Positions 20,165 through 29,380 are shown, numbered from the stretch's first letter. The stretch: DNA of 64,000 nt from Planctomycetota bacterium (GCA_002748355.1 PDSF01000028.1:219462-283461); one strand, 5' to 3'. Notes: generated from the letters alone by a model not told the origin. Numbers and translations: made by a program.

Positions 20165-21871
20165 ATGCCAAGATCTTTTCCAGCGAGTCGTTGCTCTTCC
20201 CTTTTTCTCCTTTCCCTTCTTGCCTTGCCTGGGGCGGCATTCGCTCAGGCGCCGGCTCAGAATGAGGAGCCGGGACAGGAACGGGCCATTGATGCTCCGA
20301 TTATCTCCAACGAGGGGCTGACCCAGACGCAGCGGATTCGACATGTCTTGAGCCGCTTTGCTTTTGGCCCGACTCCCGGACTTGTTGAGGAGGTGCGCAA
20401 GATCGGGCTGGAGAAATGGTTCGAGAAGCAGCTCGCGGGCGGGGTGAGCAGTGACTACGCGCTGACCGAACGGCTACGCCAGTACGAGACGCTGCAAATG
20501 AGCCCGAAGGAATATCTGGCGTGGGTCAGGTCCTTGCGGGACAAGCTGCCCAAGAAGCGCAAGCCAAAGGACAACCGCATCCTCAATAGCGCGCGCAACA
20601 AAATGCGCGGTGAGGTCAAGGACTACGTGCTTTGGCAGGCCATCTATTCGCGGCATCAGATGCTCGAAACCTGTTCCGACTTCTTCCGCAATCACTTCTC
20701 AGTCGAGTCGGCGAAAGGCGCAGTGCGTTACTTCATCGCTGACTGGGAGAAGTCGGTGATTCGCGCTGGGGCTTTGGGCAAGTTTGGCGATCTGCTGGAG
20801 GCGAGTGCCAAGCATCCGGCCATGCTGGTCTACCTCGATAACGCGGTTTCGCGCCGGCCGCCGAGCAAGGCCGAACTCAACAAGCTCAAGGCAAGGGTGC
20901 GTGTTCGGACGCGCTCGAAGGAGCGGGCTGAGGAGAGCGTAGAAATCGCCAAGCAACGTGGCCTGAACGAAAACTACGCCCGGGAGCTGCTGGAGCTGCA
21001 CACGCTCGGCGTCGACAACTATTACAAGCAACGAGATGTTATCGAGCTGGCGAAGGTCCTGACCGGCTGGACGGTCGATGGCAACCCGGAGAGAAAGACC
21101 TTCGGCTTTCGTTTTCGCCAGGATATGCACGTGCGTGGTGACAAATACGTGCTCGGTCGGCGTTACCGGACGCAGTCGGGGGAGAGTGCCATCCGTGAGG
21201 GAGAGCGCTTCCTCCGATTCTTGGTGGGGCATCCCGGCACCGCGCATTTCATCTCCTGGAAGCTATGCCGCCATTTCGTGAGGGATGAGCCGAGCGATGC
21301 CATGGTCGAGCGCATCGCCCAGGTCTTTCAAAAGAGCAAGGGCGATTTGCCTAGTGTCTACCGTGCCATCTTTCGGGACCCCGAGTTCTTCTCTCCAGAT
21401 AACTTCCAGTCCAAATTCAAGCGGCCCTTTGAATTCATCGTCAGTGCCCTTCGAGTGACCGGCGCCGAGGTGAAAGATCTCTCGGGTGTCCGCCGGGCAC
21501 TTATGGCGCTTAGCGAGCCGCTGTACGAGTGCCTCGACCCAACCGGCTATTATGACCAAGCAGAGGCATGGAAGGATCCCGGCGTTATGGCGATCCGCTG
21601 GCAGTTCGCGATCCAACTCGCACGCGGGCGTATTCCAGGAGTCAAGATTCCCGAGTCCTTCTACGAGGACCTGCATCCCCGCATCCCCAATGCCTGGAAG
21701 GACCAGTTGGCTCGGAAGATCCTGCCGGTCTCGATGGGGGATAAGACCTCAGCGGTGATCGATTCGATGATTCGCAGCCAACTTGAGCGTCGGCCACGAG
21801 CTCGCCCGAGTGATCTCGGGCCGCTCATCGTCGGCATGCTGCTCGGTTCCCCAGAATTCCAGCGACAGTGA
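20165..21871 (+). CDS. DUF1800 family secreted protein
   Basis: 568 residues from the ATG at 20165, preceded by GGAG and giving a clean signal peptide (CSSLFLLSLLALPGAAFAQ). The DUF1800 pattern is recognisable: RHVLSRFAFGPTPG, W(F)EKQL, NENYARELLELHTLGVD, LAKVLTGWTVDG, RFLVGHPGTAHFISWKLCRH and FKRPFEFIVSALR. The family is abundant in Planctomycetota and is nearly always next to a DUF1501 gene, as here. The biochemical role is not established. A joined operon with the next gene is indicated by the 10-bp gap. Confidence 0.93.
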   Translation: MPRSFPASRCSSLFLLSLLALPGAAFAQAPAQNEEPGQERAIDAPIISNEGLTQTQRIRHVLSRFAFGPTPGLVEEVRKIGLEKWFEKQLAGGVSSDYALTERLRQYETLQMSPKEYLAWVRSLRDKLPKKRKPKDNRILNSARNKMRGEVKDYVLWQAIYSRHQMLETCSDFFRNHFSVESAKGAVRYFIADWEKSVIRAGALGKFGDLLEASAKHPAMLVYLDNAVSRRPPSKAELNKLKARVRVRTRSKERAEESVEIAKQRGLNENYARELLELHTLGVDNYYKQRDVIELAKVLTGWTVDGNPERKTFGFRFRQDMHVRGDKYVLGRRYRTQSGESAIREGERFLRFLVGHPGTAHFISWKLCRHFVRDEPSDAMVERIAQVFQKSKGDLPSVYRAIFRDPEFFSPDNFQSKFKRPFEFIVSALRVTGAEVKDLSGVRRALMALSEPLYECLDPTGYYDQAEAWKDPGVMAIRWQFAIQLARGRIPGVKIPESFYEDLHPRIPNAWKDQLARKILPVSMGDKTSAVIDSMIRSQLERRPRARPSDLGPLIVGMLLGSPEFQRQ

Positions 21872-21881
21872 GGGCTAGGAC

Positions 21882-23249
21882 ATGAGTTCACACAGCGATA
21901 AGAACAAGCTGACCCGCCGCAGCTTTCTGGCCCGCTCGGCTGGAATGGCTTCGGCGCTCGCCTTCCCCGTGCCCCTTCGTTATGCGTCGGGAGCCTTTGC
22001 CCCAGATCCGCGCGAGCGTCCGGTGCTGGTCGTGGTTTTCCTGCGGGGTGGCCAGGATCCGCTGCAGACACTCGTGCCTTATAAGGACGCGGACTACTAC
22101 GCGATGCGCCCGACCATTGCGATTCCGGCCAAGGCCAAGAACCCTGCCGAGCAGGTTATCCCCTTGACCAAGGCTTGGGGGTTGCACCCTTCGCTCGGCT
22201 CGCTCAAGGCGCTTTGGGACGAGGGCTGCTTTGCGCCGCTGATCTGCACGGGCTCTCCCCACCCCACGCGCAGTCACTTCGATGCCCAGGACTTTATGGA
22301 ATACGCGGCGCCGGGTCTGCGCGGGATTCGTGACGGCTGGCTCAACCGCTTCCTCGCGCAGAGCAGTGGCCGCTGGGGCAAGGACTCCGAGCTCCGGGGT
22401 CTTGCGATGCAAAACCTGCTGCCGCGTTCGCTGCGCGGTGAGTATCCGGTTCTGGCGGTGCCGCGTGGCTCGACCAAGCGCACCGACGCTTTGCTCGATT
22501 TCTTCGACGATCTTTATCTCGACGATACGCCGAAGAAGCCGGAGCCGTCGATGGGGGCGGGTATGCAGGGCCGCCAGATGGACCCGGCGAAGCGTGGTAA
22601 GAAGCGCGCTAAGCGGCGCGACAAGGGGATGATGGAGCGGCGCGAGGATCCGGTCGTTGCGACCGGGCGTGCGACCATCCAGACTCTGCGGCGTTATCGC
22701 GAAATCGAGAGTCGAGGGCAGCAGGGATCCAAGCTGCGTTATCCCACCGGTTCACTTGGGCCGCGGCTCGAACGTATCGCCAAAGTGATCAAGAGTGGTG
22801 AAGCGATCGAGGTGGCCTGTGCTGATTGGAATGGCTGGGACCACCACGCCAGGCAGGGCGGCCTCGAAGGGCGCTATACCCAGATGATCAGCCACGTTGC
22901 CGATTCGATTGGGGTCTTCCTCCGCGATCTTGGTCCGCATAAGAAGCGCACCCTCGTCGTTACCATGAGCGAGTTCGGGCGCACCTGCCGCGAGAATGGC
23001 AATAGCGGAACCGACCATGGGCACGGCGGGATGATGATGCTCTGCGGTGGGCCGGTTCGCGGCAAGAAGGTCTACGGCGCATGGCCGGGGCTGCAGGGCA
23101 GCGAGCTTTACCAGGGCCGCGACCTGCGGGTGAGCACCGACTTCCGGGACGTGCTGAACGAGATCCTCGTTCGGCACATGCAGTGGAAGACGCCGCGCGA
23201 CTTCTTCCCCGACTATCGGCCTGGGAGAGGCCCGGGGATGCTCGGCTAG
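21882..23249 (+). CDS. DUF1501 family protein, Tat-exported
   Basis: 455 residues. The twin-arginine signal NKLTRRSFLARSAGMASALA points to Tat export of a folded protein. DUF1501 motifs are LVVVFLRGGQDPLQTLVPY, the HPTRSHFDAQDFMEY block, WDHHARQGG, VVTMSEFGRTCRENGNSGTD and HGHGGMMMLCGGPVRGKKVY. The family belongs to the alkaline-phosphatase/sulfatase-like fold group, but the substrate is unknown. It is paired with DUF1800 upstream. An unusual charged insert (~215-260: KKPEPSMG... KRGKKRAKRRDK) is rich in Lys and Arg. Confidence 0.94.
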   Translation: MSSHSDKNKLTRRSFLARSAGMASALAFPVPLRYASGAFAPDPRERPVLVVVFLRGGQDPLQTLVPYKDADYYAMRPTIAIPAKAKNPAEQVIPLTKAWGLHPSLGSLKALWDEGCFAPLICTGSPHPTRSHFDAQDFMEYAAPGLRGIRDGWLNRFLAQSSGRWGKDSELRGLAMQNLLPRSLRGEYPVLAVPRGSTKRTDALLDFFDDLYLDDTPKKPEPSMGAGMQGRQMDPAKRGKKRAKRRDKGMMERREDPVVATGRATIQTLRRYREIESRGQQGSKLRYPTGSLGPRLERIAKVIKSGEAIEVACADWNGWDHHARQGGLEGRYTQMISHVADSIGVFLRDLGPHKKRTLVVTMSEFGRTCRENGNSGTDHGHGGMMMLCGGPVRGKKVYGAWPGLQGSELYQGRDLRVSTDFRDVLNEILVRHMQWKTPRDFFPDYRPGRGPGMLG

Positions 23250-23305
23250 CTGAGCCACGCGGCGATCCTAGAGCAGGGGCTCTGCGACAGAGATTCCCAG
23301 GAAAG

Positions 23306-23356
23306 GGGCCCACGAGCAGCAGATGCCGGATCCAGCTCTCTGCCACTTGTGGGCCC
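23306..23356. terminator. Inverted repeat between convergent genes
   Basis: GGGCCCAC at 23306 and GTGGGCCC ending at 23356 enclose 35 bases that can fold further. It is centrally placed between the DUF1501 gene and the convergent secreted-protein gene, so it probably serves as a two-way terminator. Confidence 0.5.
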
Positions 23357-23391
23357 ATGCAGCAGCCTCACAGGCGAGGCCTATCGCGCGA

Positions 23392-24492
23392 TCAGTTGAA
23401 AGAGCCGGTGAACTTCACGATCGGGAAGTAGAACGAGGGGGACATAAAGCCCTCGGCCTGGTTCGTGTACCTCGCACGGAAAACGGACTGGCCGGGGCCG
23501 TCTTGCCAGCCAGCTGCCGGGGCGATTTCAGCGGAGTCGGCGCGGCCGGTCAGGACAGCCGTGCCCTTCTTGGAGTCCATGGCCAGACCTTGGGTGTAGA
23601 CGCTTACGCCGGCGAACTTGGGGTTGTTCGGGATCTGCCACTGGACCGTGGGAGTAAGAACCGAGGTTTTGATGACCCTCAGGGCGGTGATATCGGTGGC
23701 GAGCATGCAGTTCTTCATGCCCCAGAGGCCGCTGACATCGAGCGGCAGCTTTGCCGGGCCGTAGCGCTTGTTCGAGAAGCCGAGCCAGTTGACGACCGTG
23801 TCGAGCGTGGAGCCCGAAGCCGGGGTCAGTACGAACTTGACGCCAAGCTGGGCTCCGACCACGCCGCCGGTGGAGCTGATGGAGAGGGCGGCCTTGTTGC
23901 CGGCGGCGTCGCTGCAGCCCTTGTTTTCCCAGATCTTGCCGGCGGACGGCCGTGGCGTATTCCAGCGGATGTGGGCGTCGATGCTCCAGCGGCTGAAGGC
24001 GTAGCTCTGCGCTTCGACCCAGTCGATGAGCAGGTTGCCCTTCGAGCGCTGGTAGGGGAAGGGCTTGTCGAACTTGATCGTGACGGTGAAGGGGGTGGGA
24101 GCCGGGAAGGAGGTGTTCGCTGCTGGCAGTTGCAGAGCTTTGGCCGTGAACACGGTGGTCGCCGTGGCCGTGCCGATGTTCTTTGCCCAGTTCTTACCCA
24201 TGGCGCTGGTCTTCAGCGCTGTCGTGTAGAGCCGGATCGTGGGCCTTAGTGCCGAGGCAGAAAAGCCGCCAGAGATGTCGGCGCGGAAGCCGAGGGAGAG
24301 CAGGACCGCGCTGGTCTTGCACAGCTCGGAGCCCTCCAGGAGTGCCTGCCAGCGGCACTGCTTGAAGGACAGCGGGTAGGCGCTGGAAAGGACTCCTTCC
24401 TGGTTCTCGAAACCTTTGGGAAAGACCTTGGAATTGCTTTGCGCAGAGATGCTTGCCGACAGGGCCAGGGCTGCGAGAAGAAGGAGACGCAT
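23392..24492 (-). CDS. Secreted protein of unknown function
   Basis: 366 residues with a signal peptide (LLLLAALALSASISAQ). The ATG is preceded by AAGGAG. The rest alternates short beta-type segments with cysteines in pairs (CRWQ... CKTS; KGCSD; KNCML) and looks all-beta. The C-terminal part (LSISSTGGVVGAQLGVKFVL, PNNPKFAGVSVYTQGLAMD) resembles C-terminal beta-sandwich tails of other exported proteins in such genomes. No enzyme motif was seen. It is divergent from the OxyR-like gene. Confidence 0.75.
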   Translation of the reverse strand: MRLLLLAALALSASISAQSNSKVFPKGFENQEGVLSSAYPLSFKQCRWQALLEGSELCKTSAVLLSLGFRADISGGFSASALRPTIRLYTTALKTSAMGKNWAKNIGTATATTVFTAKALQLPAANTSFPAPTPFTVTIKFDKPFPYQRSKGNLLIDWVEAQSYAFSRWSIDAHIRWNTPRPSAGKIWENKGCSDAAGNKAALSISSTGGVVGAQLGVKFVLTPASGSTLDTVVNWLGFSNKRYGPAKLPLDVSGLWGMKNCMLATDITALRVIKTSVLTPTVQWQIPNNPKFAGVSVYTQGLAMDSKKGTAVLTGRADSAEIAPAAGWQDGPGQSVFRARYTNQAEGFMSPSFYFPIVKFTGSFN

Positions 24493-24524
24493 CTGGGATG
24501 CTCCTTGATGGTTGCTAGGGGAAG

Positions 24525-24556
24525 GATCTTGCGAATTGGGGATCTTGCGAATTGGG
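24525..24556. repeat. Perfect 16-bp tandem duplication
   Basis: GATCTTGCGAATTGGG occurs twice head to tail in the divergent promoter region between the secreted-protein gene and the OxyR-like gene. Confidence 0.95.
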
Positions 24557-24711
24557 GAAGCACTCTGGTCCGCTAACTCGTTCCTGGCAAGTCCTTGCTG
24601 CGAGGTCGTCGCAAAATTCTGGGCGGCGCCTGTACTGGTTCGGCGGAGCGGGGATCGCTATGCCAGGGCAGGCCGTTCGTCTTCTGTGAGACCCGTTCGA
24701 CACCCTGCCGT

Positions 24712-25602
24712 ATGCGCCCGACGATCCTCCAGCTCGAATACCTCGTTGCCGTCGCACGAACCAAAAACTTCCGGCGGGCCGCCGAGAGCCTCTACATCTC
24801 GCAGCCTTCGCTGAGTTCACAGATCCAGAAGCTTGAGACCCAGCTTGGGGTCAAGCTCTTGGAGCGTGATCGCCGCCGCGTTTTGGTGACGCCGCTGGGC
24901 GAAAACATCGTCTCTCGGGCCAAGGAGATCCTGGCGAGCTGCGACGAGCTTGTCGGCCTGGCCAAGGGGGATGCCGGAGGGCTGGCCGGCGAGCTGCGCC
25001 TCGGCATGATTCCGACCATCGCGCCCTATGTGCTACCGAAGGTCTTGCCGTACATCCGTGCGGCCTATCCGAAGCTGCGGCTCATGGTGCGGGAAGACCA
25101 GACCGAGCGCCTCTTGCAGCAGCTGCGTGACGGCCGTCTGGACTTGCTGCTTCTGGCCAAGGAGGCCGAACTCGGCCAAGTCGCCACCCTCTCCTTGTTT
25201 CAGGATCCCTTTTTCTGCGTGATGCCCAAGGGGCATCCCCTTGCCGCGCACGAGGCCGTCGAGCTGAGCCAGCTCAGCGATGCCGAGTTGCTTCTGCTTG
25301 AGGACGGGCACTGCCTGCGGAATCAGGCCTTGGATGTTTGCCGCAGCGTGGGGGCTAAGGAGATCGGTGATTTCCGCGCCACCAGCCTGCCGACCCTGGT
25401 GCAAATGGTTGCCGGCGGCATCGGTGTCACTCTTTTGCCGGAGACGGCGATCGAGCGTGAAGTCGGTAAGGACCCCAGCATCGAAGTCCGTCCCTTCGCC
25501 GCGCCCCCGCCCTATCGGACGGTTTGCTTCGCCTGGCGTCCGGGGACGGTGCGCGAAGCAGAGTACGAAAAGCTCGCCGAACTCATCGAATCGCGGATCT
25601 GA
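24712..25602 (+). CDS. oxyR: OxyR-like LysR-family regulator
   Basis: 296 residues from ATG 24712; an upstream in-frame start at 24595 adds non-family sequence. The N-terminal LysR helix-turn-helix (LQLEYLVAVARTKNFRRAAE, ISQPSLSSQIQKLE) is followed by a substrate-binding-like domain. The hallmark is GHCLRNQALDVC, which puts cysteines at 201 and 210, matching the redox pair C199/C208 of Escherichia coli OxyR. It is therefore predicted to sense hydrogen peroxide through a disulfide and activate oxidative-stress genes. Target sites were not identified here. Confidence 0.9.
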   Translation: MRPTILQLEYLVAVARTKNFRRAAESLYISQPSLSSQIQKLETQLGVKLLERDRRRVLVTPLGENIVSRAKEILASCDELVGLAKGDAGGLAGELRLGMIPTIAPYVLPKVLPYIRAAYPKLRLMVREDQTERLLQQLRDGRLDLLLLAKEAELGQVATLSLFQDPFFCVMPKGHPLAAHEAVELSQLSDAELLLLEDGHCLRNQALDVCRSVGAKEIGDFRATSLPTLVQMVAGGIGVTLLPETAIEREVGKDPSIEVRPFAAPPPYRTVCFAWRPGTVREAEYEKLAELIESRI

Positions 25603-25719
25603 GTGGCCGGGAGCCTGCCCCGCTGACTTGTGCCTCGTTGCAGGCTTCGCTTGAATCTCCAGGCTCGATTCCCCAGCAGGGGCTCGCGGGTGTCCCGCGG
25701 CTCCAGGAGACAAAAAAGC

Positions 25720-27663
25720 ATGAGCCAGGCAGCGATTCAGATCACCCTCCCCGACGGCAGCCAGCGCGAATACGCCGCCGGCACGACGGGCAAGGAGATC
25801 GCCGCGTCGATAGGCAAGCGCCTGGTCAAAGATGCCGTCGGCATCGAGGTCAATGGGCATCTGCAGAGCCTCTTTGAGCCGATTGCCGGCGACGCCGCGG
25901 TGTCGATCGTGACCCGCGCTACTCCCGACGGCCTGGAGATGCTGCGGCACTCGGCGGCGCACATCATGGCCGATGCGATCAAGCAGCTCTATCCCAAGGC
26001 CAAGCTGTGGAAGGGGCCGGCGATCGACGACGAGCGTTATGGCTTCTACTACGACATCGACTTTGGCGAGGACTCCTTCACCAACGAGGACCTGCCCAAG
26101 GTCGAGCAGCTCATGCGCAAGATCGTCAAGGCGAAGAAGCCCTTCCAGCGGCGGGTGCTCCCCAAGCAGGAGGCGATCGCCCTCGCCGAAGAGCTCGAAG
26201 ACGACTACAAGATTCCGATCCTGAAGCGCATCCCCGAGGGGGAGGAGATCTCGTTCTTCTCGCACGGCGACTTCGTCGATCTCTGCCGTGGTCCGCACAT
26301 CCCCGACACCGGCGCCCTCGGCCAGGGCTTCGCGGTTTTGTCGATTGCGGGAGCCTACTTTGATGGCGATGCCGGCCAGAAGATGCTGACCCGCGTCTAC
26401 GGCCACGCCTTTGCTGACGAGGCCGCGATCAAGGCGCACCGCAAGAAGCTGGAGGAAGCGGCCAAGCGCGACCACCGCCGCATCGGCACCGACCTCGACC
26501 TCTTCTCGACCATGCGGGAGCACGGCGGCGGCTTGGTGCTCTGGCATCCCAAGGGCGGCTTCGTCCGCCACAAGATCGAGGAATACTGGCGCAACGCCCA
26601 CCTCGAGGGTGGCTACGACATCGTCTATAGCCCGCACGTCGCGAAGGCGGATCTCTGGCAGACCTCGGGGCACCTCGATTTCTACAAGGAGTCGATGTAC
26701 TCGCCGATGGAGATCGATGGGCAGGACTACCTGCTCAAGCCGATGAACTGCCCCTTCCACGTGCTGATGTACAAAGCGCGGCGGCGCAGCTACCGGGAGC
26801 TTCCTCTCCGTTGGGCCGAGCTGGGGACCGTCTACCGCTACGAGGGTGCCGGCATGCTGCACGGGTTGATGCGGGTGCGCGGCTTTACCCAGGATGACGC
26901 GCATCTCTTCGTGCGGCCCTGCCAACTTGAGGAAGAGATCGTTCGACTGCTCGACTTCGTCTTGTCGATGCTGCGCGCCTTCGGTTTCGAGGACTTCCAG
27001 ATGGAGCTGTCGACCAAGCCGGAGAAGGCAGTGGGCAGCGATGAGATCTGGGAGCAGGCGACCCTGGCGCTGCGCAATGCTCTGGACCGCAGCGGCATCG
27101 ACTACGGTGTCGACGAGGGGGGCGGAGCCTTCTACGGCCCCAAGATCGACGTGAAGATCCGGGACGCCATCGGCCGTGACTGGCAGTGCTCGACGATCCA
27201 GTGCGACTTCAACCTGCCCGATCGCTTCGAGATGAGCTACGTCGAGGAGAGTGGCGAGCAGGCCCAGCCGATCATGCTGCACCGGGCGCTCTTGGGCTCG
27301 CTGGAACGCTTCTTCGGCATCCTGATCGAGCACTATGGTGGCGTCTTCCCCTGCTGGCTGGCACCGCTGCAGCTGGGCGTGATTACGGTGGGCGAGCGCC
27401 ACGTGGACTTCGCCAGCAAGCTGGCCGCAGAGCTGAAGGCTGCCGGGATCCGGCTGCTGCTCGACGACAGCTCGGACAAGGTCGGGGCCAAGATCCGCAA
27501 ACATCTCTGGCAGGAGAAGCTGCAGTTCGTCGCGGTCGTTGGCGATGACGAACTGGAGTCGGGCAAGCTCGCGGTCCGGCACCGGACGGAGGGCGACCTG
27601 GGCGCCATGACCGCGGCCGAGTTGGCGAAAGAGATCCAGAAGCGGGTCTCCGAGCACCGATAG
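25720..27663 (+). CDS. thrS: Threonyl-tRNA synthetase
   Basis: 647 residues from the ATG with CCAGGAGAC upstream (an in-frame start at 25630 is rejected). The N-terminal TGS domain (ITLPDGSQREY) is followed by the editing domain with HSAAHIMADAIKQLYP and by the class II core. The core shows KPMNCPFHVLMYK (zinc-site Cys and class II motif region), RVRGFTQDDAHLF, YGPKIDVKIRDAIGRDWQCS and QPIMLHRALLGSLERF (motif 3). The anticodon-binding domain is C-terminal. It charges tRNA-Thr. It heads the thrS-infC-rpmI-rplT-pheST cluster, an order conserved in many bacteria. Confidence 0.97.
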   Translation: MSQAAIQITLPDGSQREYAAGTTGKEIAASIGKRLVKDAVGIEVNGHLQSLFEPIAGDAAVSIVTRATPDGLEMLRHSAAHIMADAIKQLYPKAKLWKGPAIDDERYGFYYDIDFGEDSFTNEDLPKVEQLMRKIVKAKKPFQRRVLPKQEAIALAEELEDDYKIPILKRIPEGEEISFFSHGDFVDLCRGPHIPDTGALGQGFAVLSIAGAYFDGDAGQKMLTRVYGHAFADEAAIKAHRKKLEEAAKRDHRRIGTDLDLFSTMREHGGGLVLWHPKGGFVRHKIEEYWRNAHLEGGYDIVYSPHVAKADLWQTSGHLDFYKESMYSPMEIDGQDYLLKPMNCPFHVLMYKARRRSYRELPLRWAELGTVYRYEGAGMLHGLMRVRGFTQDDAHLFVRPCQLEEEIVRLLDFVLSMLRAFGFEDFQMELSTKPEKAVGSDEIWEQATLALRNALDRSGIDYGVDEGGGAFYGPKIDVKIRDAIGRDWQCSTIQCDFNLPDRFEMSYVEESGEQAQPIMLHRALLGSLERFFGILIEHYGGVFPCWLAPLQLGVITVGERHVDFASKLAAELKAAGIRLLLDDSSDKVGAKIRKHLWQEKLQFVAVVGDDELESGKLAVRHRTEGDLGAMTAAELAKEIQKRVSEHR

Positions 27664-27751
27664 CCGGTGGGGAAAGCCAGGAATTCCCCTCAGGAACAGG
27701 CCCCTGGGTCTATACCTGTGGCTGCGCCTGCCTACACTGTCCGGCCCGAAT

Positions 27752-27773
27752 CCCCGAACAAGCCAGTTCGGGG
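27752..27773 (+). terminator. Hairpin between thrS and infC
   Basis: CCCCGAAC-AAGCCA-GTTCGGGG is an 8-bp perfect stem, with GGTTTTCCCC 8 bases further on. It could end thrS transcription or be part of the infC leader. Confidence 0.5.
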
Positions 27774-27853
27774 GGCTGCCGGTTTTCCCCTAATCCCTTA
27801 GATGAGGCCGATGAGCCAGCGCCGGGACGCGCTGGTGGCCACGAAGGTTCTGC

Positions 27854-28462
27854 TTGAGAAGAAGACGCAACCCCGGACCGCCGCCGAAGGAGCAGCATCG
27901 AGTCAACGAGCGCATCCGCATTCGCACGGTCTTTCTGATCGACGATGAAGGTACCCAGGTCGGTGAGATCCCGACCCCTGATGCCCTGCGCATGGCGCAG
28001 GAGAAGGGCCTCGATCTCGTCGAAGTGGCCGCAAACCAGCGGCCACCGGTCTGCCGGATCATGGACTATGGCAAGTTCAAGTACCAGCAGAAGAAGAAGC
28101 AGATTGCGAGCAAGAAGAAGCAGCACACTGCGACGATCAAGGAGGTGCGCCTGCGCCCCAAGATCGCTCAGGGCGACCTGGATGTGAAGGTCAAGCGTGC
28201 CCGCGACTTCCTCGACAAGGGCGACAAGGTGCAGATTACCTGCCTGTACCGTGGCCGCGAAATGGCGCACCAGGACGTCGGCCTCGACGTGATGCGCCGC
28301 TTCTACGAGCAGATTGAGGACATCGCCAAGATCGAGCGTGAACCCCAGCTCGAAGGTCGTCGCATGACGATGATCGTCGCCAAGGGCAAACCCTCGAAGG
28401 CGAAGCAGCAGCAGCAGAAGCAGCGGCAGCGGCGGCAGCAGAGCGAAGACGAGCGGTCCTAG
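27854..28462 (+). CDS. infC: Translation initiation factor IF-3
   Basis: 202 residues. Both IF-3 domains are present: N-domain VNERIRIRTVFLIDDEGTQV with LDLVEVAANQRPPVCRIMDY, linker YGKFKYQQKKKQ, and C-domain EVRLRPKIAQGDLDVKVKRA ... MRRFYEQIEDIAKIEREPQ. The best start is TTG, with GAAGG six bases upstream; no ATG lies in frame before it. A non-ATG start is the known basis of IF-3 autoregulation, since IF-3 rejects poor start codons. The C-terminal tail is a Gln/Lys/Arg-rich extension (~180-202), longer than in Escherichia coli. It prevents premature joining of the ribosomal subunits. Confidence 0.96.
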   Translation: MRRRRNPGPPPKEQHRVNERIRIRTVFLIDDEGTQVGEIPTPDALRMAQEKGLDLVEVAANQRPPVCRIMDYGKFKYQQKKKQIASKKKQHTATIKEVRLRPKIAQGDLDVKVKRARDFLDKGDKVQITCLYRGREMAHQDVGLDVMRRFYEQIEDIAKIEREPQLEGRRMTMIVAKGKPSKAKQQQQKQRQRRQQSEDERS

Positions 28463-28748
28463 GGGGCCGCGCGTTCTAGTCCTTCGCTTGTTCGCTGCCT
28501 GCTGGCCCGCAGCTGGGCCACGAGTCGCGCAGCAGCCAAGCCAGAGAATCCGCTAGCTGCTGCACGCTTGGCCATAGCCTGCGCCTCCTGCCGCCAAAGC
28601 CCGGCCAAGGAGAAGCTTGCGGGTCGCTCGGCTTCGGCGTAGGCTCCTCGCCCTTTTCGTCCCATTCGAGCCAGGGACAGGGCCCGCGAGCTGCCCGAAC
28701 CGGCGAGGGACAGTAACGCTGACACGACTGACAAGAAGGAAAGCCGCA
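28463..28748 (+). other. 286-bp gap before rpmI, possible leader
   Basis: infC and rpmI are usually nearly contiguous; here 286 bp separate them. There is no supported reading frame. Local pairings exist (for example GGCTC...GAGCC), but I cannot match the known L20/L35 leader. It may hold an internal promoter or an autoregulatory leader for L35/L20. Confidence 0.4.
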
Positions 28749-28946
28749 ATGCCAAAGGCGAAGACCAGTAAGTCGATCGCCGGTCGGATCAAAGTCACCA
28801 AGACCGGCAAGGTGCTCAGGCACCACCAGAACACTTCTCACATGATGGTTAGGCGCTCCCGCAAGACGAAGCGGAAGCTGCGCAAGACCGCCGTGGTCCA
28901 AGGCTTGATTGCCCGAAACCTCAAGCGCGCGATCGGGAGGGGCTAG
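28749..28946 (+). CDS. rpmI: 50S ribosomal protein bL35
   Basis: 65 residues, normal length, strongly basic. The family N-terminus MPKAKTSKSIAGRIKVT is followed by KVLRHHQNTSHMM and a basic end. AAGGA precedes the ATG. A longer in-frame start (28617) gives non-family sequence and is rejected. It is a structural component of the large subunit, paired with rplT four bases later. Confidence 0.96.
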   Translation: MPKAKTSKSIAGRIKVTKTGKVLRHHQNTSHMMVRRSRKTKRKLRKTAVVQGLIARNLKRAIGRG

Positions 28947-28950
28947 TCCA

Positions 28951-29307
28951 ATGAGAGTCACCGCACGAGTCGCATCCCGTAAGCGTCGGAAGCGTATCCT
29001 CGACGAGGTTAAGGGCCAGGTCGGCGGGCGTAGTCGCCTGATTCGGACCGCATCCGAGGCCGCCGTCCGCGGCCGCAACTTCGCCTACCAGGGCCGCAAG
29101 CAAAAGAAGCGCGTGTTCCGCCGTCTGTGGATCACCCGCATCAACGCTGCGGTGCGCCAGCACGGCATGCGTTACAGCCAGTTCATCAATGGTCTGCAGA
29201 GCGCCGGCATCGAACTGAACCGCAAGCAGCTCAGCGAACTCGCCATCCACGACGAGGCGGCCTTCGGCAAGATCGTCGACCAGGTCAAGGCGGCGCTGAG
29301 TAGCTGA
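28951..29307 (+). CDS. rplT: 50S ribosomal protein bL20
   Basis: 118 residues, normal length. Diagnostic blocks are RVASRKRRKRILDEVKG, GRNFAYQGRKQKKRVFRRLW, ITRINAAVRQHGMRYSQFI and GLQSAGIELNRKQLSELA. GGGAGGGGC lies before the ATG. It binds 23S rRNA early in assembly and in other bacteria represses its own operon. The stop codon lies inside a 15-bp tandem repeat. Confidence 0.97.
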   Translation: MRVTARVASRKRRKRILDEVKGQVGGRSRLIRTASEAAVRGRNFAYQGRKQKKRVFRRLWITRINAAVRQHGMRYSQFINGLQSAGIELNRKQLSELAIHDEAAFGKIVDQVKAALSS

Positions 29308-29344
29308 GTCGTAGGTAGCTGAATCGCAGGCAGCTGAGGATCGC
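29300..29344. repeat. 15-bp tandem repeat across the rplT stop
   Basis: Three copies of a GTAGCTGAATCGCAG-like unit; the rplT TGA is inside the first. Confidence 0.8.
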
Positions 29345-29380
29345 TGCTCTGCAGCTGATCCAGCGAATGATCCTTAGTGA

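Noticed and set aside
25033..27657. 874-codon minus-strand frame opposite oxyR and thrS
   Set aside because: Antisense shadow of two confident genes; runs across their boundary with no start signal.
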